This document shows positions 1 through 6,487 of a stretch of 6,537 bases of DNA, in pieces. The DNA lies in contig NZ_DJFS01000050.1 in the NCBI RefSeq assembly GCF_002432125.1, positions 350 through 6,886 of the forward strand. Reading direction: 5' to 3'. Position 1 is the first letter of the stretch. Each line of letters begins with the position of its first letter. Under the pieces are notes generated by a model. The model ran no database searches. It was given only the letters and a program-made list of their open reading frames with translations, and had not been told where the DNA came from. The stretch is from Brevundimonas sp. UBA5866. GTDB lineage: Bacteria > Pseudomonadota > Alphaproteobacteria > Caulobacterales > Caulobacteraceae. Position numbers and translations under genes: made by a program.

Positions 1-564
1 TGCGCGTTGCAGGGCGGGGATGGCCCCGCCGCTATAGATGGGCTGGATCGCCGTGACCGTGGGCCGGAACGAGGTTTCCTCCAACCGAAGGCGCAGGTCG
101 GAAGGCAGGGCGGCGAAGATCTCGGGCAGGGCCTGTTGCAGGCGTTGCTCGACCAGCGACGCCAGATCGGGCGTCACGCCGGGCAGGTTGGACACCAGCC
201 CCGGAATGGCCGCGCCGATGTCCTGCTGGGCGCGGTCCAGCCCCTCGGACAGGTCCAGATCGAAGGTCTTGCGATAGCGGATCAGCATGGCGTCCAGCGA
301 CACCGTGGGCCGGTGAAGCCCCGCCGCGACATTGGCGTGGGCCTGCGCGGCCTGAACCCCGTAATCGGCGGCGCGGGTGAGTGACGAGGTGCTTTCCAGA
401 CGGGCGCGGGCCTGTTCGAACGTCATGGGGGCGACTGTTGGGGGCGCGGCCTCTTGCGGCACTGCATTTTGCGCACCTGCAATGGCTCCAGTGGCCCAGC
501 CATTAGCCAGGCCCGTAGCCAAGACTGCGGCCAAGGCTGCGCACACTCTGTATCGACTGATCAT
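1..564 (-). CDS. TolC-family outer membrane efflux protein, N-terminal part (gene runs off the left edge)
   Basis: Translating the minus strand from ATG at 564 gives 188 codons with no stop up to base 1, so the 3' part is outside the window. Residues 1-5 (MISRY) are followed by a hydrophobic Ala/Leu stretch (about 6-20) and small residues (21-31), which looks like a Sec signal peptide. MTFEQARARL (47-56) and an Ala-rich helix (about 62-83) fit the first periplasmic helix of TolC proteins. RPTVSLDAMLIRYRK (85-99) looks like the first barrel strand, and RPTVTAIQPIYSGG (167-180) matches the second strand with its typical QP-(L/I)-(F/Y)-xGG turn. Family members are trimeric outer membrane channels that work with membrane-fusion proteins and inner membrane pumps or type I secretion systems; the partner genes are not visible. 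About 60 residues between the two strands are unusually long. An in-frame ATG at 426 would lose the signal peptide, so 564 is preferred. The family call is good; the substrate is unknown. Confidence 0.8.
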   Translation of the reverse strand, partial: MISRYRVCAALAAVLATGLANGWATGAIAGAQNAVPQEAAPPTVAPMTFEQARARLESTSSLTRAADYGVQAAQAHANVAAGLHRPTVSLDAMLIRYRKTFDLDLSEGLDRAQQDIGAAIPGLVSNLPGVTPDLASLVEQRLQQALPEIFAALPSDLRLRLEETSFRPTVTAIQPIYSGGAIPALQRA

Positions 565-610
565 AACTCTGCCCCGATTGCCTGTGCAGCATAACGACCG
601 ACAGTGCGCG

Positions 611-626
611 TTGTTGCTTACAACAA
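611..626. repeat. Inverted repeat TTGTTG-CTTA-CAACAA
   Basis: Two perfect 6-base arms (611-616 and 621-626) surround a 4-base centre. The repeat falls at or just after the likely transcription start of the TolC-family gene. The arms have only two G/C pairs each and no T run follows on the minus strand, so it is a poor terminator; a repressor site near the start of the transcript is more plausible. There is no direct evidence for a binding protein. Confidence 0.3.
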
Positions 627-631
627 TGACA

Positions 632-662
632 ATAGTATTAGCAGAGGTTTCGAAACTGGCAA
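632..662 (-). promoter_or_regulatory. Candidate sigma-70-like promoter for the TolC-family gene
   Basis: On the minus strand TTGCCA (662-657) resembles a -35 box. TACTAT (637-632) lies 19 bp downstream and TAATAC (640-635) lies 16 bp downstream; either could be a -10 box, but both match the consensus only partly. Transcription would begin near 625, leaving an untranslated leader of about 60 bases. The match is weak and rests mainly on position in an AT-rich gap before a gene that otherwise has no promoter. Confidence 0.25.
647..656. repeat. Perfect 10-bp palindrome GTTTCGAAAC
   Basis: GTTTCGAAAC is its own reverse complement. It lies between the candidate -35 and -10 boxes of the TolC-family gene, a common place for an operator. 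A 10-bp palindrome can arise by chance, and the symmetry stops at the flanking bases (G646 against T657), so an operator role is only a guess. Confidence 0.3.
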
Positions 663-673
663 CCACAAGCCCG

Positions 674-1360
674 TCAGGCCCGCAGTCGTCTGCCGTCAGG
701 GATAAGGCTGCGCGTATTTACCGGCACCACCTTCCGGCCCAGCACATAGGCGCAAACCTTGGGCGCGAACATTCCCGCATAGGCGGCGTCCAGCACGTTC
801 AGCCCGCCCGTATAGGCCCCGAAAGCGGGCAGGATCAGGCGGTTGCCGTCACTGAGGAAACAGCGGCGACGCACGGCCCCGCCCGCGCCTTTGACCTTGG
901 CGCAGGGGTGAAGGTGGCCCGCGACCTCGCCCGTCTGCGATCCGGCTTGCGGTTCGTGGCGCAAGATCAGGTTTCCGAGATGCAGTTCGTCAGTCGAGCG
1001 CCCGCCAAAGGCCGCGCCGCCGTCGGGGTCGTGGTTGCCGTTGATCCAGACCAGATCAAGCTGCTGCGCCAGATCGATCACTGCCTCGCGCTCGGCCACG
1101 GGAATACGGCTGATGGCCCCCATGTCGTGCAGGCTGTCCCCCAGCAGGACCACCGTCTTGGCTTCAGTATCGGCCACCTCGGCCAGCAGGCGGTCCAGCG
1201 TCTCGCGCGTGTCATAGGGCGGCAGAAGCTGGCCCTTGGCGGCGTATGCCGACCCCTTTTCAAGGTGCAGGTCCGAAACAACCAGCGTGCCATGCTGCGG
1301 CAGCCATAGCGTTCCCGCCGTCCGCAGCACGCACGGTTCGCCCGCCACGCTAATCTGCAT
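674..1360 (-). CDS. pdeM: Ligase-associated DNA damage response endonuclease PdeM (MPE-type metallophosphoesterase)
   Basis: This 228-residue protein has the full metal-binding set of calcineurin-like phosphoesterases: DLH (D30, H32), GD (G74-D75), GNHD (108-111), H135 in LRHEP, and GHLH (148-151). The C-terminal LPAFGAYTGG (177-186) is also typical of the ligase-associated subfamily. The P. putida relative (MPE) is known as a manganese-dependent endonuclease acting on single-stranded DNA, and the same activity is inferred here. The protein has no signal peptide and should be cytoplasmic. It is the last gene of the cassette. Its ATG shares one base with the TAA of the helicase (TAATG), which points to reinitiation by terminating ribosomes; a weak GAGG lies about 10 bases upstream inside the helicase gene. 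No defect is visible and the length is normal for the family. Confidence 0.93.
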   Translation of the reverse strand: MQISVAGEPCVLRTAGTLWLPQHGTLVVSDLHLEKGSAYAAKGQLLPPYDTRETLDRLLAEVADTEAKTVVLLGDSLHDMGAISRIPVAEREAVIDLAQQLDLVWINGNHDPDGGAAFGGRSTDELHLGNLILRHEPQAGSQTGEVAGHLHPCAKVKGAGGAVRRRCFLSDGNRLILPAFGAYTGGLNVLDAAYAGMFAPKVCAYVLGRKVVPVNTRSLIPDGRRLRA

Positions 1361-3828
1361 TAGCTCATGGCCTCATCGATCAAGGCGGCGTCTTCCAGCA
1401 TCATATCGGCAGCAGAGGTTCCGGGGGCGCGTTCCTTGCCGATCTCCATCAGCATGGGCACGGCAAAGGGCGACACTTTTGGCAGATTATAAACCCTGAT
1501 CCGCCCACGGATACGCGACAATAGTTCACCCAGACGCGCCACATCCAAAAGGCCCCGCGCTGCATCCTCGCGCGCGCATCGCAGAAGCAGATGCTGGGGG
1601 GCATGGCGTCTGAGGGTGTCGTAGATCAGGTCGGCAGAGAAGGTCACCTGACGGCCCGTCTTTTCATGGCCGGGCATACGCCGCTCGATCAGGCCCGCGA
1701 TCTGGGCGCATTCCTTGAACGACTTCTTCATCATGAAGCTCTCGTCCAGCCAGCTTTCCAGATCGTCGCCCAGCATGTCCTGTTCGAACAGGGCGTCGAA
1801 ATCGAGGTCGGCCATCGACCGCATCGACCAGATGCACAGCGAGAAATCATTGGCGACATAGCCGATCGGCCCCACGCCCGCGCGGTCCAGTCTGCGCGTC
1901 AGCAGCATGGCCAAGGTGGTGTGCGCCAGAACCCCCTCGAACGGATAGACGATCATGAAATGGCGCTTGCCGCGCTGGAAGGTCTCGACCAGCAGGTCGT
2001 CCATGGCGGGGATGCCGGAATGGTCATCCTGCGCCTCCAGCCATTCCTGAACATCGGTGGGCATGCGTCGCCACGTGTCGCGGTCGGCCATCAACCGCCG
2101 GACGCGATAGGCGAGGTGCGAGGATATGGGAATGCGCGATCCGCCCCAGCTGGGCACCATCGGGTCGTCATCGCTGGTGGCGCTGACGATGGCATTGGTG
2201 CCTTCCACGCCTTCGAACCGCCAGATCTCGCCCGCAAAGACAAAGCTGTCGCCGATGCTCATCTGCTCGAACAGGGTCTCTTCGGCATCGCCGATCTTGC
2301 GGCCCGTGCCACGCCGCCCCCGAGTGCGGACGGTCAAGGTCTGGGCGGCGACAATAGCCCCCACATTCATCCGGTGGCGGGCGATGATCTCTTTCGTTCG
2401 CGCCTTCCACAGCCCGTCGCGCCCGCGCACGATGCGGCGGTATTTGTCATAGGATTTCAGCGCATATCCGCCGGTCGAGACGAAATCGACCACCTGTTCC
2501 CAATCCTCCCACGTCAGGTCGCGATAGGGGGCGGCGGTACGGACCTCGTCGTACAGCTCCTCCAGATCGAACGCTTCGGCGCAGGCCACGCCCATGACGT
2601 GCTGGGCCAGCACATCCTTGGCCCCGTTGCGGATCGGTTCGCCATCGTGGGCGGCCTCCATCACGGCCTCGACGGCGGCTTGGCATTCCAGCATCTCGAA
2701 CCGGCTGGCGGGAACCAGCACCGCCCGCGACGGCTCGTCCAGACGGTGGTTGGCCCGCCCGATCCGCTGCACCAGACGCGACGATCCCTTGGGCGCGGCC
2801 AGCTGGATCACCAGATCGACATTGCCCCAGTCGATGCCCAGATCGAGGGTGGAGGTACAGACCACGGCCTTCAGCAGGCCCTTGGTCATCATGGCCTCGA
2901 CCTTGCGGCGCTGTTCGGCGCTAAGGCTGCCGTGGTGAAGCGCGATCGGCAGGTTGTCGTCGTTCAGCCGCCACAGCTCCTGAAACGCATATTCCGCCTG
3001 CCAGCGCGTGTTGACGAAAACCAGAGCGGTCTCAGCGCTCTTGATGGTGTCATACACCTCCTGCATCGCGTGCTTGGCGGTGTGGCCCGCCCACGGCACG
3101 CGGTTTTCACTCAGCAGCACATCCAGTTCCGGTGGCGCGCCTGCCTGACCAAAAACGATATCGTCGCCCTTGTCGGATAACCAGCCACGGATGGCCTTGG
3201 GGTCGCTCACCGTGGCCGACAGGCCGACGCTGCGCATCTTCGGCGCAAAGGCCCGCAACCGCGCCAGCCCCAGCGACAACAGGTCCCCGCGCTTTGACCC
3301 GTGGATGGAGTGGATCTCGTCGATCACCACACAGCGCAGGTCCTTGAAATAGTCCCGCGCCCCCTCCCACGCGCAGAACAGGGCCAACTGCTCGGGCGTA
3401 GTCAAAAGGATATCGGGCGGAGCCAGCCTCTGGCGCGCGCGCTTGGCCTGATTGGTGTCGCCCGTTCGGCTCTCGATGGCGATATCCAGCCCCATCTCGC
3501 GCACGGGCGTCAGCAGGTTGCGCTCCACATCCACCGCCAGCGCCTTCAGCGGCGAGATGTAGAGGGTGTGCACCGAAGGCAGTTCGCCCGGGGCCTTCTC
3601 CCGCTGCGACAGCTCGATCAGGCTGGGCAGAAACCCCGCCAGTGTCTTGCCCCCGCCCGTCGGTGCCACCAGCAAGGCATCCTCACCCGCCAGCCCTTTC
3701 TCCACCATCGCCAACTGATGCGGACGCGCACTCCACCCCCGACTGGCGAACCAGTCGGTAAAGCGGGCGGGGAGGGAAGATGACAGTGTCATGCCATCTG
3801 ATATGGGAGCGGAAGAGAGGGATTTCAT
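1360..3828 (-). CDS. Ligase-associated DEXH-box helicase (Lhr-Core type)
   Basis: This 822-residue superfamily 2 helicase has all core motifs: APTGGGKT Walker A (55-62, K61), YISPLKAL (90-97), TTPEQL (143-148), DEIH Walker B (170-173), SAT (204-206), VFVNTR (270-275), STLDLGID (326-333) and QRIGRANHR (354-362). RecA domain 1 covers roughly 30-230 and RecA domain 2 roughly 240-390. After them comes the winged-helix and Lhr-specific region of the Lhr-Core; the C-terminal extension of full-length Lhr (about 1,500 residues) is absent, as expected for the ligase-linked form. The P. putida relative is an ATP-driven 3'-to-5' single-strand DNA translocase that unwinds RNA:DNA hybrids. The start at 3828 overlaps the ligase stop in ATGA and has a strong Shine-Dalgarno. 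An in-frame ATG at 3792 (Met13) would also keep the core but lacks a good ribosome site. The gene is intact; cytoplasmic role in DNA repair inferred from family and context. Confidence 0.95.
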   Translation of the reverse strand: MKSLSSAPISDGMTLSSSLPARFTDWFASRGWSARPHQLAMVEKGLAGEDALLVAPTGGGKTLAGFLPSLIELSQREKAPGELPSVHTLYISPLKALAVDVERNLLTPVREMGLDIAIESRTGDTNQAKRARQRLAPPDILLTTPEQLALFCAWEGARDYFKDLRCVVIDEIHSIHGSKRGDLLSLGLARLRAFAPKMRSVGLSATVSDPKAIRGWLSDKGDDIVFGQAGAPPELDVLLSENRVPWAGHTAKHAMQEVYDTIKSAETALVFVNTRWQAEYAFQELWRLNDDNLPIALHHGSLSAEQRRKVEAMMTKGLLKAVVCTSTLDLGIDWGNVDLVIQLAAPKGSSRLVQRIGRANHRLDEPSRAVLVPASRFEMLECQAAVEAVMEAAHDGEPIRNGAKDVLAQHVMGVACAEAFDLEELYDEVRTAAPYRDLTWEDWEQVVDFVSTGGYALKSYDKYRRIVRGRDGLWKARTKEIIARHRMNVGAIVAAQTLTVRTRGRRGTGRKIGDAEETLFEQMSIGDSFVFAGEIWRFEGVEGTNAIVSATSDDDPMVPSWGGSRIPISSHLAYRVRRLMADRDTWRRMPTDVQEWLEAQDDHSGIPAMDDLLVETFQRGKRHFMIVYPFEGVLAHTTLAMLLTRRLDRAGVGPIGYVANDFSLCIWSMRSMADLDFDALFEQDMLGDDLESWLDESFMMKKSFKECAQIAGLIERRMPGHEKTGRQVTFSADLIYDTLRRHAPQHLLLRCAREDAARGLLDVARLGELLSRIRGRIRVYNLPKVSPFAVPMLMEIGKERAPGTSAADMMLEDAALIDEAMS

Positions 3829-5444
3829 TCCCCCTCCGCAGCCGACAACATCCCCTCCAACGCCCCCAACTCATCCGCCTCTCCCGCAGGCTTGTCCCAG
3901 CGGATGCGGTTGATCCTCGGGAAGCGCATGGCGATGCCGGACTTGTGGCGGGTGGAGCGTTGCAGGCCCTCGAAGGCGACTTCGACCACCAATCCGAAGT
4001 CGCGCGTGACTTTAACCGCGCGGACGGGGCCGAAGCGGTCGGTGGTGTTGTCGCGCACGAATTTGTCGAGCTGTTTCAGCTCCTCGTCCGTAAAGCCGAA
4101 ATAGGCCTTGCCGACGGGGGTCAGCACGTATTGCCCCGCCTCGTCCGTCGTCCAGACGCCGAAGGTGAAATCGGAATAGAAGCTGGAGCGTTTGCCGTGC
4201 CCGCGCTGGGCGTACATCAGCACGGCATCGACCAGCATGGGGTCGCGCTTCCACTTGAACCACGGCCCCTTGGGGCGGCCCGCCTCATAGACGCTGTCGC
4301 GGCGTTTCAGCATGAAGCCCTCGGCCAGCCGCGCATCGCCCTCGGGCGGATTGGCGCGAAGTTCGGCCAGAGCTTCCCAGCTTTCGATCTCGACCAGCGG
4401 CGAGATGTCGATGCGCGGTGACGCGATGGCGGCGATGAAGGCTTCCAGCCGTTCGCGCCGCTCGGAAAAGGGCAGGGCGCGGGTGTCCTCATCCCGGTCG
4501 GCCAGAAGGTCATAGGCCCGGATACCTGCCGGATAGGCCGCCATGCGTTTGGCATCGACGCTCTTGCGGTTCAGCCTCTGTTGCAGGTCCGAGAAACTGC
4601 CCATCACGCGATCGCGGATGACGATCAATTCGCCGTCTAGAACACCCTCGAAATCCATCGCCTCGATCAAATCGGGAAAGGCGTGGCCGATATCCTCGCC
4701 CGTGCGGGAATAGAGGCGTTTGATGCCGCCCTCGCTCACCGCCTGAACGCGGATGCCGTCCCATTTCCACTCGGCCACGAAGTCGGCGGGGTTCAGGCGC
4801 GGCATCTCCGTCGCCTCGTCGATCGGATGGGCCAGCATGACGGGGCGGAAACGGCCATGCGACTCGACCTGTGGCCGCTCGCCCTTGCCATCCAGCCACG
4901 CCAGAAGATCGAGATAGGGCGGCTCCTGTCCGTGCCAGACCTCTTGAATCTCGGCCACGTCCACGCCGCCGTAATCCGCTGCCGCCTGCCACGCCAGTCG
5001 CGCCGATACGCCCACGCGCAAACTGCCCGTCACCAGTTTCAGCAGCGCCCAGCGTCCCTCAGAATCCAGCGCATCCAGCCAGTTTTCGATCAGGCCATAG
5101 ACCTCGCCGCGTTTGGCGGTGTTCAGGGCCTCGATCACCTCTGAGACTTCCGGCTCGCGGTTGGCCCCGTGCCGCGTGGGCCAGATCAGGGCCACCGTCT
5201 CGGCTAGGTCACCGACATAGTCATAGGACAGGCGGAATAGTTCGGCATCCACACGCTCTTCCACCACCTTGCGGATGGTGTTGGCCTTGGCCTCCTTGAA
5301 CGACAGGCCGCCCGTCAGCGCCGCCAGCGCCCAGCCGCGATCAGGGTCCGGCACCGTCCGCAAATGGTCCGCGATCAGCCGCAGCTTGGCATTGCGCGAT
5401 GCCGTCAGAGACAGACGGTCCAGCAGTTCGGCAAAGGCCCTCAT
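3825..5444 (-). CDS. ATP-dependent DNA ligase of the ligase-associated (cisplatin damage response) family
   Basis: This 539-residue protein joins DNA nicks through a ligase-AMP intermediate. An N-terminal helical DNA-binding domain spans about 1-200. The adenylation domain follows: motif I KWDGIR (227-232) with K227 as the expected AMP-accepting lysine, SRTGED (246-251) with R247, motif III LDGELIV (269-275), AYDLL (310-314), motif IV EGFMLK (375-380) and motif V WFKWK (395-399). The OB-fold domain covers about 403-518 and contains RFPRINRIRWDK (507-518), which fits motif VI. There is no polymerase or nuclease domain, unlike LigD, and no Ku gene nearby, so it is not the NHEJ ligase. The ATG at 5444 overlaps the stop of the nuclease gene in ATGA, with GAAGAGG seven bases upstream. 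It sits between the nuclease and helicase genes, as in the known cassette. All catalytic residues checked are present. Confidence 0.95.
   Translation of the reverse strand: MRAFAELLDRLSLTASRNAKLRLIADHLRTVPDPDRGWALAALTGGLSFKEAKANTIRKVVEERVDAELFRLSYDYVGDLAETVALIWPTRHGANREPEVSEVIEALNTAKRGEVYGLIENWLDALDSEGRWALLKLVTGSLRVGVSARLAWQAAADYGGVDVAEIQEVWHGQEPPYLDLLAWLDGKGERPQVESHGRFRPVMLAHPIDEATEMPRLNPADFVAEWKWDGIRVQAVSEGGIKRLYSRTGEDIGHAFPDLIEAMDFEGVLDGELIVIRDRVMGSFSDLQQRLNRKSVDAKRMAAYPAGIRAYDLLADRDEDTRALPFSERRERLEAFIAAIASPRIDISPLVEIESWEALAELRANPPEGDARLAEGFMLKRRDSVYEAGRPKGPWFKWKRDPMLVDAVLMYAQRGHGKRSSFYSDFTFGVWTTDEAGQYVLTPVGKAYFGFTDEELKQLDKFVRDNTTDRFGPVRAVKVTRDFGLVVEVAFEGLQRSTRHKSGIAMRFPRINRIRWDKPAGEADELGALEGMLSAAEGE
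3830..3837 (-). promoter_or_regulatory. Ribosome binding site of the helicase gene
   Basis: The minus strand reads GGAGGGGG just before the ATG at 3828, inside the last codons of the ligase gene (Glu-Gly-Glu-stop). GGAGG ends four bases before the A of the helicase start. It decides the start: the alternative ATG at 3792 is about 40 bases away from it and has no comparable site of its own. Confidence 0.7.
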
Positions 5445-6487
5445 TCGACGGCCTCTTCAACAGGCTCGTCGTCCTCGTCCTCATAGCCGACGAGGTGCAG
5501 CGCCCGAGCCGTCATGCCGTTGATCTGCGCCCACCGCGACAGGGCATCGTCGCGCCCGTGGGTGATCCAGACCTCGGTGGGGGAAAGCTCGGTCAGGGTG
5601 TCGGTCAGCTCGTCCCAATCGGCATGGTCGGACAGGATGATGGGCAGCTCCACACCCCTCTGACGCGCCCGCGCCCGCACGCTCATCCAGCCACTGGCAA
5701 AGGCCGCGACCGGATCGGGAAAGCGGCGGCTCCAGCGGTCGGCGATGGCGGATGGCGGGGCGATAATGATCTTTCCGGCGAAGTCGGCCTTCACCCCCGC
5801 CACCGTCTGCCACGGGCCGAGATCGACGCCGAAACTCTCATAAAGACGGTTCAGCTTTTCCAGCGCGCCGTGGACATAGATCGTCTCGTCATAGCCCGCC
5901 TCGCGCAGCAGCTTCATCACCCTCTGCGCCTTGCCCAGAGCATAGGCTCCGACCAGATGCGCCCGTTCCGGAAACTGCTCTATCGAGTGCAGCAGCTTGC
6001 CGATCTCGTGGCTGTCGGGCGGGTGGCGGAAGACGGGCAGGCCAAAGGTCGCCTCGGTGATGAACACATCGCTCGGCACCGGCTCGAACCCCGCACAGGT
6101 CGGGTCGCGGCGGCGCTTGTAATCGCCGCTGGCCGTGATGGTGATGCCACCGTGCCGGATGGCGGCCTGTGCCGAGCCTAAAACATGCCCCGCCGGATGC
6201 AGCGACACCTCGACCCCGCCCACCTTCACCCGCTCGCCGTATTCAAGGCTCTGGGTGCTGCCCGCGAAATCGGCCCCATAGCGCGTGGCCATGATGGCCA
6301 GCGTCTCGGGCGTGGCCAGCACGTGCTTGTGGCCCCAACGGGCGTGGTCGGCATGGCCGTGGGTGATGACGGCGCGCTCCACCGGGCGCGGTGGATCGAT
6401 GAAAAACCGCCCTTGCGGACACCACAGCCCTTGCGGCGTTGGATGCAGGACGGCGGCAAAGCGTCGGGCCTCGGCGGTGGTGTTCAT
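5441..6487 (-). CDS. Ligase-associated DNA damage response exonuclease (MBL-fold, beta-CASP type)
   Basis: This 348-residue protein belongs to the metallo-beta-lactamase nucleases related to CPSF73/SNM1/Artemis. The metal-binding motif HGHADH is at 43-48 (H43, H45, D47, H48), followed by H101 in PAGHVLGSA and D122 in SGDYKRRRD. ITEATFG (143-149, E145) fits beta-CASP motif A, H206 in YVHGAL may be motif B, and SDHADWDEL (286-294) with ITHG (308-311) gives the C-terminal histidines. Exonuclease activity is inferred from the family name and fold; polarity and substrate cannot be read from the sequence. The last 14 residues are strongly acidic. It is the first gene of the cassette. The start is bounded by an in-frame TAG three codons upstream (6496-6494), and the N-terminal LHPTPQGLWCPQG is typical of the family, so ATG 6487 is well placed. 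No Shine-Dalgarno is visible before it, which may mean leaderless or weak initiation. Confidence 0.93.
   Translation of the reverse strand: MNTTAEARRFAAVLHPTPQGLWCPQGRFFIDPPRPVERAVITHGHADHARWGHKHVLATPETLAIMATRYGADFAGSTQSLEYGERVKVGGVEVSLHPAGHVLGSAQAAIRHGGITITASGDYKRRRDPTCAGFEPVPSDVFITEATFGLPVFRHPPDSHEIGKLLHSIEQFPERAHLVGAYALGKAQRVMKLLREAGYDETIYVHGALEKLNRLYESFGVDLGPWQTVAGVKADFAGKIIIAPPSAIADRWSRRFPDPVAAFASGWMSVRARARQRGVELPIILSDHADWDELTDTLTELSPTEVWITHGRDDALSRWAQINGMTARALHLVGYEDEDDEPVEEAVE
5452..5458 (-). promoter_or_regulatory. Ribosome binding site of the ligase gene
   Basis: GAAGAGG on the minus strand lies seven bases before the ligase ATG at 5444, within the last codons of the nuclease gene. 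It supports the 5444 start and shows that the ligase can recruit ribosomes itself as well as through the ATGA overlap. Confidence 0.55.

Larger units (their letters stand above)
565..673 (-). other. Intergenic gap between pdeM and the TolC-family gene
   Basis: This 109-bp stretch separates the stop of pdeM from the start of the TolC-family gene. It is clearly more AT-rich than the genes on either side. I see no GC-rich hairpin followed by a T run on the minus strand, so no intrinsic terminator for the repair operon can be called. It holds two short perfect palindromes (647-656 and 611-626) and weak promoter-like hexamers. The gap contrasts with the overlapping genes of the cassette and suggests that the TolC gene is a separate transcription unit, although read-through cannot be excluded. 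Upstream of the TolC start the minus strand reads GGGGCAGAGTT before the ATG, at best a weak ribosome binding site. Confidence 0.6.

Noticed and set aside
611..626. The TTGTTG/CAACAA inverted repeat as a terminator of the repair operon
   Set aside because: The stem is AT-rich and no T run follows on the minus strand.
377..1309. A 310-codon open frame on the plus strand opposite pdeM, the gap and the TolC start
   Set aside because: It crosses two well-supported minus-strand genes and the gap between them, shows no family motif, and is best explained as a GC-driven antisense frame.
1591..3180. A 529-codon open frame on the plus strand opposite the helicase gene
   Set aside because: It is fully antisense to a helicase with all motifs intact, its translation is a low-complexity mix rich in His, Gly, Gln and Asp with no recognisable domain, and such frames are common opposite high-GC genes.
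3780..4421. A 213-codon plus-strand open frame opposite the end of the ligase gene
   Set aside because: It is antisense to the OB-fold and adenylation domains of the ligase and has no recognisable features.
3825..5444. The ligase as an NHEJ LigD or Ku-linked system
   Set aside because: There is no polymerase or phosphoesterase domain fused to it and no Ku gene in the window. The gene neighbours match the ligase-associated repair cassette instead.
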